From an uncultured Eubacterium sp. (lineage in GTDB: Bacteria > Bacillota > Clostridia > Oscillospirales > Acutalibacteraceae), in assembly GCA_910577215.1 (NCBI GenBank), contig CAJTMQ010000006.1, forward strand, positions 23,405-35,894: DNA of 12,490 nucleotides, written 5' to 3'. The position numbers were made by a program, and so were the translations under genes. The notes below the pieces were generated by a model. It did no database searches and was not told the origin of the DNA. It saw only the letters and a list, made by a program, of their open reading frames with translations. Below, piece by piece: positions 1 to 6,921 of this stretch (within the stretch, counting starts at the first letter, position 1; each line of letters starts with the position of its first letter).

Positions 1-97
1 TAATTGTGTTAATATCACCCTTTGAACGCAGTCCGCCGGGTTCAATTCCCGATGTCAAAGCATCAAAATTCAAATTTCTGTTTAAATTTTCACTCAT
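1..97 (-). CDS. N-terminal fragment of a conserved protein, possibly DUF4364 family
   Basis: The reverse strand encodes 32 residues from an ATG at 97, and the frame is still open at the left edge, so only the N-terminus is present. A GGAG-type ribosome binding site sits just upstream of the ATG (GGAGATGAC on the minus strand). The visible peptide contains the stretch GIEPGGLRSKGDIN. This resembles, from memory, the start of DUF4364 proteins, small helical conserved proteins of Clostridia. The family call rests on one short motif and is tentative. The gene is divergent from the operon starting at 233, and the two appear to share a promoter region. Confidence 0.5.
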   Translation of the reverse strand, partial: MSENLNRNLNFDALTSGIEPGGLRSKGDINTI

Positions 98-121
98 AAT
101 GTCATCTCCAATGCAAAAACT

Positions 122-150
122 ATATTAACATAATCTTTATGCTCTTGCAA
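122..150 (-). promoter_or_regulatory. Putative promoter for the leftward gene
   Basis: Reading the minus strand, TTGCAA (145-150) is followed after 17 bases by TAATAT (122-127), a 4/6 match to the -10 consensus. This lies upstream of the leftward ATG at 97. The -35 box is the same palindromic hexamer used by the rightward promoter. Position and spacing are good, but the -10 box is weak. Confidence 0.4.
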
Positions 151-173
151 AGGTTTTTAGAATATAATATAAT
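145..173 (+). promoter_or_regulatory. Sigma-A type promoter of the six-gene operon
   Basis: TTGCAA (145-150) is followed by a 17-base spacer and a perfect TATAAT (168-173). An overlapping TATAAT also begins at 163. The first gene starts at 233, leaving a leader of about 50 bases. No riboswitch or attenuator-like hairpin is evident in that leader. Confidence 0.7.
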
Positions 174-232
174 AATATCTATGGGAATGGAAAACAAATC
201 CATTAAGTTTAAAGAAAAAAGGAGTTTTTAAA

Positions 233-436
233 ATGAAAGAAGTTACTAAAGAAACAATAATCGGTGATGTACTTGATATGTGTGCTGAAACAGCACCACT
301 TTTCCTTGAAATGGGAATGCACTGTCTTGGCTGCCCTGCTTCAAGAGGCGAGTCCATTGAAGCAGCATGCTGTGTTCACGGTACAGATGCAGACGAGCTT
401 GTTGCTAAAATCAACGAATTTATCAAGAATAAATAA
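233..436 (+). CDS. DUF1858 domain protein (CxxC, hybrid-cluster-protein-associated redox type)
   Basis: This is a 67-residue protein that is essentially a single DUF1858 domain. The family is often described as a redox-disulfide domain associated with hybrid cluster proteins. The N-terminal helix (KETIIGDVLDM, residues 7-17) leads to the family's hallmark HCLGCP with C31 and C34. Further cysteines lie at 17, 46 and 47. No signal peptide or membrane segment is seen, so it is probably cytoplasmic. A strong AAGGAG ribosome binding site precedes the ATG. It is the first gene of the operon, and its stop codon overlaps the start of trmK (TAATG). The domain is recognisable, but the biochemical role of the family is not established, and nothing here shows which partner it would reduce or what ligand it binds. 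Confidence 0.85.
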   Translation: MKEVTKETIIGDVLDMCAETAPLFLEMGMHCLGCPASRGESIEAACCVHGTDADELVAKINEFIKNK

Positions 437-1074
437 TGATTAAGCTGACAGAAAGATTATCAGCCGTGGCACGCCTTGTAAGAGCAGACAGTGTTCTTGC
501 AGATGTTGGCTGTGACCATGGCTTTCTTCCTGCTTATCTGCTTTTAAACGGCAAAATAAAAGGTGCTGTTGCAAGTGATATTCACGAAGGTCCGCTTAAT
601 TCCTGCAAATCACTTGTTGAAGAATATGCGCTGCAGGATAAAATTAAATGTGTTTTGTCAGACGGACTGCAAAGCGTAAATGCCGATGACTGCACAGATG
701 TTGCAGTATGCGGCATGGGCGGCGAGCTTATTGCGGATATTATTTCTGCATGCCCATGGGCAAAAAGCAAGGATAAGCATTATGTTTTTAATCCTATGAC
801 ACACCCTGAAGTTCTGCGTAAATATCTTTGCAATAACGGCTTTGAAATAGGCAGGGATATTATTGTTAAAGAGGGCAGGCATTATTACAGCGTTTTTGAT
901 GCGGTGTATACAGGTATGATTAAAGATTGCCCTGAAAGCTATTACTATCTGGGAAATATAGATGATTTTGAGCACAAGGCTTATTTTAAGCATCTTCTTA
1001 ATTATCTCGAAAATAAAATGAAAGGCGGAGCTGATTATTCAGAGATTATCTCTGCCGTTAAGGAAAAAATATGA
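436..1074 (+). CDS. trmK: tRNA (adenine(22)-N1)-methyltransferase TrmK
   Basis: This 212-residue protein matches the TrmK family, which uses S-adenosylmethionine to make m1A at position 22 of tRNA. The Rossmann-type SAM-binding motif is LADVGCDHGFLP (residues 21-32). It is followed by ASDIHEGPL (46-54), the family-typical CGMGG (92-96), and NPMTHPEVLRKYL (119-131) with EGRHYYSVF behind it. Length is close to that of the Bacillus homologue. The ATG overlaps the preceding stop codon by one base, and no good Shine-Dalgarno sequence is present, so translation probably depends on reinitiation from the upstream gene. Its own stop overlaps the next start (ATGA). trmK next to a Nif3-like gene is a familiar pairing in Firmicutes, which supports both calls. 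Confidence 0.93.
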   Translation: MIKLTERLSAVARLVRADSVLADVGCDHGFLPAYLLLNGKIKGAVASDIHEGPLNSCKSLVEEYALQDKIKCVLSDGLQSVNADDCTDVAVCGMGGELIADIISACPWAKSKDKHYVFNPMTHPEVLRKYLCNNGFEIGRDIIVKEGRHYYSVFDAVYTGMIKDCPESYYYLGNIDDFEHKAYFKHLLNYLENKMKGGADYSEIISAVKEKI

Positions 1075-1817
1075 CTACAGTTAAAAACATATACGATTAC
1101 ATAAATTCGATTGCTCCGTTTGATACACAGGAGGAATGGGATAATGCAGGCTTCCTTATAGGAGATTTCCGCAAGGAGGTTAAAAAAGCAGTGCTTTGCC
1201 TTGATGTTACGAAGGAAGTTGCAAGGCTTGCGGCGGATGTGAATGCAGATCTTATTCTTTCGCATCATCCAATTATTTTCAACGGAATAAAAAATGTAGA
1301 AAAAGGCAGTGCCGTTTATACCTGCATTGAAAATGACATTGCGGTTATTTCAGCTCATACCAATTTTGATATTGCAGACTGCGGTATAAATTTTAATCTT
1401 GCGGAACGTTTGAAATTGAATGATGTCAGGCAGATTGAGGGCACATTTATAATAGTAGGCGAGCTTGACAATGAAATGAGCATTGATGATTTTGCACAGT
1501 ATGTGAGTGATACGCTTAATGTAAGCGGAATCAGATATACAGATACGGAAAAGCCTGTTAAAACAGTTGCGCTCGGAGGCGGTGCCTGCGAGGAATATAC
1601 TGAAATTGCCATGCAGAATGCAGACTGCTTTGTTACGGGTGATATGAAATATCATCGTATGCTTGAGTGTGCCGAAGAGGGCTATGCGGTTATCAGTGCA
1701 GGTCATTATGAAACGGAGCATGACTCTTTCCTGATGTTTATGGATAATCTTAAGCGTATTTTTATTGATGTTGAATTTATAGATTCAAATCAGAAGAATC
1801 CTGTTTTGGCGGTGTAA
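1071..1817 (+). CDS. Nif3-like dinuclear metal centre protein (DUF34/YqfO/YbgI family)
   Basis: This 248-residue protein belongs to the NIF3/DUF34 family, whose members form toroidal hexamers with a two-metal site in each subunit. The expected metal ligands are visible: H65 and H66 in LSHHPIIF, D100 in SAHTNFD, and H212 plus E216 in GHYETE. TGDMKYH (189-195) is another family motif. The length matches the short E. coli YbgI form rather than the longer Bacillus YqfO form, which carries an inserted extra domain. The start has AAGGA 7 bases upstream and overlaps the end of trmK by 4 bases. The molecular function of the family is unsettled, so no reaction is assigned. The constant linkage to trmK suggests a shared physiological theme. 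Confidence 0.9.
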   Translation: MTTVKNIYDYINSIAPFDTQEEWDNAGFLIGDFRKEVKKAVLCLDVTKEVARLAADVNADLILSHHPIIFNGIKNVEKGSAVYTCIENDIAVISAHTNFDIADCGINFNLAERLKLNDVRQIEGTFIIVGELDNEMSIDDFAQYVSDTLNVSGIRYTDTEKPVKTVALGGGACEEYTEIAMQNADCFVTGDMKYHRMLECAEEGYAVISAGHYETEHDSFLMFMDNLKRIFIDVEFIDSNQKNPVLAV

Positions 1818-1818
1818 T

Positions 1819-3501
1819 ATGGCATTAGACGGAATTTATCTGCATCATCTGAAAAGTGAGATAAGCAGTTTTGCAGTTGGGTCAAGAATCGAAAAAATTC
1901 ATCAGCCGTCAAGAGAGGAACTGGTGCTTTCTCTGCGTTCACGAGAGGGTGCAAAAAAGCTTCTTCTTTCCTGCAGAGCTGACAGTGCAAGAATTCATTT
2001 CACTGAATACGCACCTGAAAATCCTGCGAAGCCTCCTATGCTTTGTATGCTGCTTCGCAAGCATTTAACAGGCGCAAAGATTATGGCTGTAAGTCAGGAT
2101 GGACTCGAAAGAATTATCAGAATTGATATAGATGCCTTCAATGAGCTTGGTGATCTTGTTAAGTTTTCGCTTGCAGTTGAAATAATGGGCAGATACAGTA
2201 ACATTATTTTGCTTAATGAACAGGGGAAAATTATTGATGCCTTAAAGCGGGTTGATGAAAGCAAATCTCATATCAGATGCATTCTGCCGGGTGAGGATTA
2301 TGTTTTGCCGCCGGGGCAGAATAAGCTGAATATATTAGCGGATGACATAAATTGCATAAAAGACAGACTTTCAGAAAGCAGAAAATCACCTGCAAATGCA
2401 TTTCAGGATACTGTGCTTGGTGTTTCTCCAATCATATGCCGTGAATATGAAAATGGTATTGCTGTTGAAAAAATAAAGGAATATGCAGAAAATCCCAAGC
2501 CTGTTATGGTTATTCATAACACGCCTATGGATTTTGCATTTATGCCCATAACACAATATGGATCACTTGTTGAAACAAAAGAGTTTGAGACCTTTTCTCA
2601 GCTTCTTGATTTTTTCTATTATGAAAAGGTCAGAGCGGACAGAATACGCCAGCGTTCAGGTGAGCTTTTTAAAACTCTGCAGAATTTGCAGGAGCGTGCG
2701 GTAAGAAAAGCGGTCAACCGTGAAAAAGAACTTGAGGACTGTAAGGATAAGGATAAATACAGAGTATTCGGAGATTTGCTGTCAACAAATCAGTATGCAC
2801 TTAAAAAGGGCGCTCCGTATTATGATGTTGAGAATTATTATGATAACGGCAATATTATCCGTATTTCTGCGGATGTAACACTATCACCGTCACAGAATGC
2901 ACAGAAATATTATAAGGAATACAGAAAAAAACAGATTGCGGAAACAAAGCTTACTGACTTTATAAAAGAAGCCAAAGAGGAAGCGGAGTATCTTGAAACT
3001 GTTATAGATGCACTTTCAAGAGCGGGAACAGACTCTGAAATCACTGCAATCAGGGATGAACTTGCCGAAACCGGTTACCTGAAACGCCGAAATATAAAAG
3101 GACAGAAAAATATTAAAACTGTTAAGCCTATGGAATATGAAAGCGAAGATGGTTTTAAAATCTTTGTCGGCAGAAACAATGTTATGAATGATAAGCTGAC
3201 ACTCAAAACATCTAAAAATTATGATTTATGGTTTCATACAAAGGATGTTGCAGGCTCGCACGTTGTTGTTGCAAATGACGGAAGAGATTTTACCGATAAG
3301 GTGATAAGAGAGGCCGCAATGCTTGCCGCATACAACAGTAAGGCAAAAAATTCATCCAATGTTCCTGTTGATTATACCATTATCAAAAATGTTAAAAAGC
3401 CTGCCGGGGCCAAGCCGGGTATGGTTATTTATGTTGATTATAAAACAGAGTTTGTAACTCCCAATATGCAGGAGCTTGAAAGGATAAAAAGAATTGTATA
3501 A
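1819..3501 (+). CDS. rqcH: NFACT family ribosome-quality-control protein, RqcH/FbpA homologue
   Basis: This 560-residue protein has the full NFACT architecture. The N-terminal NFACT-N domain starts with MALDGIYLHHLKSEI. A central helical, probably coiled-coil region rich in Lys and Glu covers roughly residues 275-430. The C-terminal NFACT-R domain (about 440-545) carries DLWFHTKDVAGSHVV. In Bacillus, RqcH binds obstructed 50S subunits and recruits tRNA-Ala to add C-terminal alanine tails that mark stalled peptides for proteolysis. Older annotations call the family fibronectin-binding protein A. Residues 97-98 are Glu-Arg where the Bacillus protein has Asp-Arg. The ATG is 1 base after the preceding stop, with GGCGGTG nearby. 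The last 8 bases are shared with ispD. Family assignment is secure; alanine-tailing activity is inferred. Confidence 0.93.
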   Translation: MALDGIYLHHLKSEISSFAVGSRIEKIHQPSREELVLSLRSREGAKKLLLSCRADSARIHFTEYAPENPAKPPMLCMLLRKHLTGAKIMAVSQDGLERIIRIDIDAFNELGDLVKFSLAVEIMGRYSNIILLNEQGKIIDALKRVDESKSHIRCILPGEDYVLPPGQNKLNILADDINCIKDRLSESRKSPANAFQDTVLGVSPIICREYENGIAVEKIKEYAENPKPVMVIHNTPMDFAFMPITQYGSLVETKEFETFSQLLDFFYYEKVRADRIRQRSGELFKTLQNLQERAVRKAVNREKELEDCKDKDKYRVFGDLLSTNQYALKKGAPYYDVENYYDNGNIIRISADVTLSPSQNAQKYYKEYRKKQIAETKLTDFIKEAKEEAEYLETVIDALSRAGTDSEITAIRDELAETGYLKRRNIKGQKNIKTVKPMEYESEDGFKIFVGRNNVMNDKLTLKTSKNYDLWFHTKDVAGSHVVVANDGRDFTDKVIREAAMLAAYNSKAKNSSNVPVDYTIIKNVKKPAGAKPGMVIYVDYKTEFVTPNMQELERIKRIV

Positions 3502-4171
3502 TGTTGCAGTGATTCTTGGGGCGGGAAACGGCACAAGAATGGGAATTGATAAAAGTAAAATGCTTCTTGAAATAGGCGGAAAAACTGTTATAGAACGCAG
3601 TGTTGCCGCATTTTCGGATATGCCTGAAATTGATGAAATTATAGTTGTATGCCGTGAGTGTGATGTTGATCTGTTTTCACAGCTTATCACGGATGAAGAT
3701 GTATCCTTTGTTATAGGCGGTGAAACTCGTCAACAAAGTGTTATGAATGCAGTTGAAACGATTGATGAATGTGATTATATCATTATTCATGATGGTGCAC
3801 GTCCGCTGGTAACACAGAAAGCGATTATCAACACACTTGATAAGGCACAGGAATGCAGAGCGGCTGCAACAGGTGTAACGGTTAAAGATACAATCAAGGT
3901 TGTTGATGATAATCTGGCAATTGTTGATACTCCTGACCGAAGCAGGCTGATTTCTATTCAGACTCCGCAGATATTCGATTTCGGGCTGTATAAGGAAGCG
4001 CTGAAAAAAGCACAGGCGGATAGTAAGGATTATACTGATGACTGCCAGCTTGTTGAAAATCTCGGTACAAAGGTTTACGCTGTTCAGGGTGATTATGATA
4101 ATATTAAAATTACAACGAAAAGTGATATTCCGCTTGCCGAGAATATCCTTAAAATGAGAGGTGAACTGTAA
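3494..4171 (+). CDS. ispD: 2-C-methyl-D-erythritol 4-phosphate cytidylyltransferase IspD
   Basis: IspD transfers CMP from CTP to methylerythritol phosphate, the third step of the MEP isoprenoid pathway. The nucleotide-binding loop GAGNGTRMG (residues 9-17) and K22 are present. So are GGETRQQSV (75-83), HDGARPL (99-105), VKDTIK (130-135), QTPQ (156-159), TDD (181-183) and the substrate loop ending NIKIT. The start is TTG at 3494, inside the rqcH gene. An in-frame TAA at 3485 excludes anything farther upstream, and the next in-frame candidate (GTG at 3509) would cut into the first beta strand. GAAAGG lies about 11 bases before the TTG. The 8-base overlap and non-ATG start suggest translational coupling. 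Length, 225 residues, is normal. Confidence 0.94.
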   Translation: MYNVAVILGAGNGTRMGIDKSKMLLEIGGKTVIERSVAAFSDMPEIDEIIVVCRECDVDLFSQLITDEDVSFVIGGETRQQSVMNAVETIDECDYIIIHDGARPLVTQKAIINTLDKAQECRAAATGVTVKDTIKVVDDNLAIVDTPDRSRLISIQTPQIFDFGLYKEALKKAQADSKDYTDDCQLVENLGTKVYAVQGDYDNIKITTKSDIPLAENILKMRGEL

Positions 4172-4638
4172 TGAGAATCGGTCATGGATATGATGTTCAC
4201 AGATTTGCAGAAAACAGAAAATGTATAATCGGTGGTGTTGATATTCCGTATGAAATGGGGCTTCTCGGTCATTCCGACGCGGATGTTCTGCTTCACGCAA
4301 TTTCAGATGCACTTCTCGGTGCAGCGGCAATGGGGGACATAGGTCACCTTTTCCCTGATACAGACGATAGCTTTAAGGGTGCAAACAGTCTTGAGCTTCT
4401 TTCAAAGGTTGTTGATGCAGTCACAGCTAAGGGCTACAGTATCGGCAATATTGATTCAACTGTTATTGCGCAGGCTCCGAAACTTGCACCATACATTGAT
4501 GAAATGCGTGCGAATATTGCAAAGGCATGTAAATGCGATGTTGACTGTGTTTCCGTTAAAGCAACAACAGAGGAAAAGCTTGGATTTACGGGTGCTAAAG
4601 AGGGAATAGCTGCACATGCGGTTTGTTTAATTGAATAA
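4171..4638 (+). CDS. ispF: 2-C-methyl-D-erythritol 2,4-cyclodiphosphate synthase IspF
   Basis: IspF cyclises 4-diphosphocytidyl-methylerythritol 2-phosphate with release of CMP, two MEP-pathway steps after IspD. The zinc ligands D8, H10 (in GHGYDVHRF) and H42 (in HSDADVLLHAISDAL) are intact. The family stretch GDIGHLFPD (55-63) and the C-terminal KATTEEKLGFTG are also present. The 155-residue length is typical. The ATG overlaps the ispD stop by one base, and GAGAGGTGA lies 6 bases upstream. ispD and ispF are separate genes here, not the fused ispDF found in some other lineages. ispE, which acts between them, is not in the window. It is the last gene of the operon and is followed by a terminator. 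Confidence 0.96.
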   Translation: MRIGHGYDVHRFAENRKCIIGGVDIPYEMGLLGHSDADVLLHAISDALLGAAAMGDIGHLFPDTDDSFKGANSLELLSKVVDAVTAKGYSIGNIDSTVIAQAPKLAPYIDEMRANIAKACKCDVDCVSVKATTEEKLGFTGAKEGIAAHAVCLIE

Positions 4639-4646
4639 AAATTGAT

Positions 4647-4685
4647 ACCTGCACATAGTAATTCTGTGCAGGTGTTTTCCTTTTG
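4647..4685 (+). terminator. Intrinsic terminator after ispF
   Basis: A 9-bp perfect stem (ACCTGCACA at 4647-4655 with TGTGCAGGT at 4665-4673), a 9-base loop and a T-rich run (GTTTTCCTTTT) follow 8 bases after the ispF stop. The tract is interrupted by two Cs. It ends the operon that begins at 233. Confidence 0.85.
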
Positions 4686-4761
4686 CCGGATTAAAAATAG
4701 CTGTGTTGCAGAATATAATAGCTTTTTATTAACATATTTTTTTAAAAAATTGTTAACACTA

Positions 4762-4789
4762 TTGACAAATGGAAAAATCTTGCTAAAAT
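4762..4789 (+). promoter_or_regulatory. Sigma-A promoter of groES-groEL
   Basis: A perfect TTGACA (4762-4767), a 16-base spacer and TAAAAT (4784-4789) place transcription start at about 4796, within the first arm of the CIRCE operator. The region just upstream is very AT-rich (TTAACA at 4729 through TGTTAA at 4756), which could act as an UP-element-like enhancer. Confidence 0.85.
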
Positions 4790-4794
4790 AGTAA

Positions 4795-4821
4795 TTAGCA
4801 CTCGTAGCCAAAGAGTGCTAA
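4795..4821 (+). promoter_or_regulatory. CIRCE operator (HrcA binding site)
   Basis: TTAGCACTC (4795-4803), a 9-base spacer and GAGTGCTAA (4813-4821) form a perfect match to the CIRCE inverted repeat. It lies at the predicted transcription start and in the early leader of groES, the usual place for repression by HrcA, whose activity depends on GroEL. hrcA itself is not in this window. Confidence 0.97.
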
Positions 4822-4858
4822 CAAAGGAAATTTTTATATTAAATAGAGGTGAATTCTT

Positions 4859-5131
4859 ATGACTATCAAACCACTTGCAGACAAAGTTTTGCTTGCTCAG
4901 GTTGAAGCAGAAGAAACAACAGCATCAGGTCTTTTTATTGCGGCATCCGCTCAGGAAAAGCCTGAATTTATGACAGTTGCGGCAGTAGGTCCGGGAACTG
5001 ACGAAAATCCAATGACCGTTAAGGTTGGCGATAAGGTAATTATCACCAAATACAGCGGCACAGATGTTAAGGTAGACGGTGATGAATATACCATCGCTTC
5101 CGTTAAAGACATTCTTGCAGTAATTGAATAA
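4859..5131 (+). CDS. groES: Co-chaperonin GroES (Hsp10)
   Basis: This 90-residue protein caps the GroEL cavity as a heptameric lid. The N-terminus TIKPLADKVLL, the mobile-loop region around EAEETTASGLFI (residues 17-28, with the hydrophobic IVL-like contact reading LFI) and the C-terminal DILAVIE are family features. It is slightly shorter than the usual 94-97 residues. AGAGGTG lies 7 bases before the ATG. It is followed 17 bases later by groEL, separated by a strong GGAGG site. Expression should be controlled by the upstream CIRCE element, and so induced by heat or protein-folding stress. Confidence 0.97.
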   Translation: MTIKPLADKVLLAQVEAEETTASGLFIAASAQEKPEFMTVAAVGPGTDENPMTVKVGDKVIITKYSGTDVKVDGDEYTIASVKDILAVIE

Positions 5132-5148
5132 GGAGGATTTGCAGTATT

Positions 5149-6789
5149 ATGGCAAAGGATATTATTTTCGGTGAAGAAGCACGCAAGGCTCTTCAGAGCG
5201 GTATTGATAAACTTGCAGATACCGTTAAAATTACACTTGGTCCTAAGGGCAGAAATGTAGTTCTTGATAAAAAATACGGTGCACCGCTTATCACAAATGA
5301 CGGTGTAACAATTGCTAAGGAAATTGAGCTTGATAACCCATTTGAAAACATGGGTGCTCAGCTTGTTAAAGAGGTTTCATCAAAAACAAATGATGATGCA
5401 GGTGACGGCACAACAACAGCAACTCTTCTTGCTCAGGCTCTTGTAAGAGAGGGTATGAAAAATGTTGCTGCAGGTGCAAATCCTATGACAGTTAAAAACG
5501 GTATCAAGGCAGCAGTAGACGCAGCAGTAGATGCAGTTAAGGCAACCTCACAGCAGGTTAAGGGCAGTGATGATATTGCCCGTGTTGCAACAGTTTCTGC
5601 AGCAGATGAATATGTAGGTACTCTTATTGCAGATGCAATGGATAAAGTTTCGGCAGACGGTGTGATTACGATTGAGGAATCAAAAACAGCTGAAACAGTA
5701 TGTGAAGTTGTTGAAGGTATGCAGTTTGACCGCGGCTATATCAGCCCATATATGGTAACTGATACAGATAAAATGGAAGCAGTTATTGATGATGCTCTTC
5801 TTCTTATTACTGATAAAAAGATTTCAACCGTTCAGGATATTCTTCCTCTTCTTGAGTCAGTTCTCAAGAGCGGACAGAAGCTCGTAATTGTTGCAGAGGA
5901 TGTTGAGGGTGAAGCTCTTCAAACAATCCTTCTCAATAAACTTCGCGGCACATTTACCTGTGTATGCGTTAAGGCTCCGGGCTTTGGCGACAGAAGAAAG
6001 GATATGCTTCAGGATATTGCTGTTCTTACAGGCGGTCAGGTTATCACATCTGACCTTGGCATTGAGCTTAAGGATGCAACAATGGCTATGCTTGGTAAGG
6101 CTCGTCAGGTTAAGGTAACAAAAGAGAATACCATTATCGTTGACGGCGCAGGTTCAAGTGATGAAATCAAGGCTCGTGTCGGTCAGATTAAAACAGCTAT
6201 TGAGGCAAGTACGTCTGAATTTGATAAGGAAAAATTACATGAGCGTCTTGCAAAAATGGCAGGCGGTGTTGCAGTAATCAAGGTTGGTGCTGCAACGGAA
6301 ACAGAAATGAAAGAAAAGAAGCTTCGCATTGAAGATGCTCTTGCAGCAACCAAGGCTGCTGTTGAAGAGGGTATTGTTGCAGGCGGCGGTGTTGCTCTTA
6401 TCAATGCAGTTCCTGCCGTTGAGGCTCTTCTTGATACAGATGATGCAGATTTCAAAACAGGTGTTGCAATTGTCCTCAAGGCACTTGAAGAGCCAGTCCG
6501 TCAGATTGCTGCCAATGCAGGTATGGAAGGTTCAATCATTGTTGATAAGATTAAAACATCTAATAAAGACGGTTACGGCTATAATTTTGCAACAAATGAG
6601 TATTGTGATATGATTGAAAGCGGAATTGTTGATCCTGCCAAGGTAACACGTTCTGCAATTCAGAATGCCGCATCCGTTGCAGCAATGGTTCTTACAACAG
6701 AATCACTTGTAACAGATATTAAAGATCCTCAGGCTGACGCGGCTAACGCTGCTGCTATGGCAGCCGCAGCACAGGGCGGTATGTATTAA
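5149..6789 (+). CDS. groEL: Chaperonin GroEL (Hsp60)
   Basis: This full-length, 546-residue ATP-dependent chaperonin forms the double-ring folding chamber. Seen in order are TLGPKGRNVVLD, the nucleotide-binding DGVTIAKEIEL, and the DAGDGTTTATLLA catalytic region containing the conserved Asp. The apical domain follows with PYMVTDTDKMEA, and then KLRIEDALAATKAAVEEGIVAGGGVAL and the C-terminal equatorial helices. The tail is alanine-rich and ends GGMY, so the usual GGM-type end is present in short form with one extra residue. AGGAGG lies upstream of the ATG. It is co-transcribed with groES and ends at an intrinsic terminator. Confidence 0.98.
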   Translation: MAKDIIFGEEARKALQSGIDKLADTVKITLGPKGRNVVLDKKYGAPLITNDGVTIAKEIELDNPFENMGAQLVKEVSSKTNDDAGDGTTTATLLAQALVREGMKNVAAGANPMTVKNGIKAAVDAAVDAVKATSQQVKGSDDIARVATVSAADEYVGTLIADAMDKVSADGVITIEESKTAETVCEVVEGMQFDRGYISPYMVTDTDKMEAVIDDALLLITDKKISTVQDILPLLESVLKSGQKLVIVAEDVEGEALQTILLNKLRGTFTCVCVKAPGFGDRRKDMLQDIAVLTGGQVITSDLGIELKDATMAMLGKARQVKVTKENTIIVDGAGSSDEIKARVGQIKTAIEASTSEFDKEKLHERLAKMAGGVAVIKVGAATETEMKEKKLRIEDALAATKAAVEEGIVAGGGVALINAVPAVEALLDTDDADFKTGVAIVLKALEEPVRQIAANAGMEGSIIVDKIKTSNKDGYGYNFATNEYCDMIESGIVDPAKVTRSAIQNAASVAAMVLTTESLVTDIKDPQADAANAAAMAAAAQGGMY

Positions 6790-6794
6790 TAAAG

Positions 6795-6820
6795 AAAAGA
6801 GCGGATTTCCGCTCTTTTTT
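6795..6820 (+). terminator. Intrinsic terminator after groEL
   Basis: A 10-bp perfect stem (AAAAGAGCGG at 6795-6804 with CCGCTCTTTT at 6809-6818), a 4-base loop and a six-base T run begin 5 bases after the groEL stop codon. Confidence 0.93.
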
Positions 6821-6857
6821 GATTGTGTAAATGTGCTGCGGCTGCACGGCCAAAACT

Positions 6858-6891
6858 TGTAGGGAACAATGACCACATCGTTCCGACTTAC
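6858..6891. repeat. Small imperfect inverted repeat, possibly a dispersed intergenic element
   Basis: GGAACAATG (6863-6871) and CATCGTTCC (6876-6884) form a hairpin with one mismatch around a 4-base loop. GTA on the left and TAC on the right extend the symmetry after small internal loops. It lies between the groEL terminator and a second hairpin and has no T run, so it is not a terminator. It resembles, from memory, the short palindromes beginning TGTAGGG that are scattered between genes in gut Clostridia. That identity cannot be tested from one copy. Confidence 0.4.
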
Positions 6892-6892
6892 C

Positions 6893-6921
6893 AAAGAAAG
6901 GCTTATAGCCTTTCTTTTTTC
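6893..6921 (+). terminator. Terminator-like hairpin upstream of the YeiH gene
   Basis: A perfect 10-bp stem (AAAGAAAGGC at 6893-6902 with GCCTTTCTTT at 6908-6917), a 5-base loop and further Ts (to 6920) form a second intrinsic terminator about 75 bases after the groEL one. It may be a backup terminator for groESL, or it may end a short transcript from the repeat region. It directly precedes the promoter of the next gene. Confidence 0.7.

Noticed and set aside
658..1721. Several minus-strand open frames of 77-123 codons
   Set aside because: They lie opposite trmK and the Nif3-like gene, lack ribosome binding sites, and give Ile/Cys-rich peptides typical of antisense shadows.
3677..4330. Long minus-strand open frame of 217 codons
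   Set aside because: It is antisense to ispD and ispF, both of which have complete family motifs. The predicted peptide has no recognisable domain, and the frame is explained by codon bias on the coding strand.
4729..4756. AT-rich imperfect palindrome TTAACA...TGTTAA upstream of the groES promoter as a second operator
   Set aside because: The arms are short and the centre is plain A/T runs. It is more simply AT-rich promoter-upstream DNA, and CIRCE already explains the regulation.
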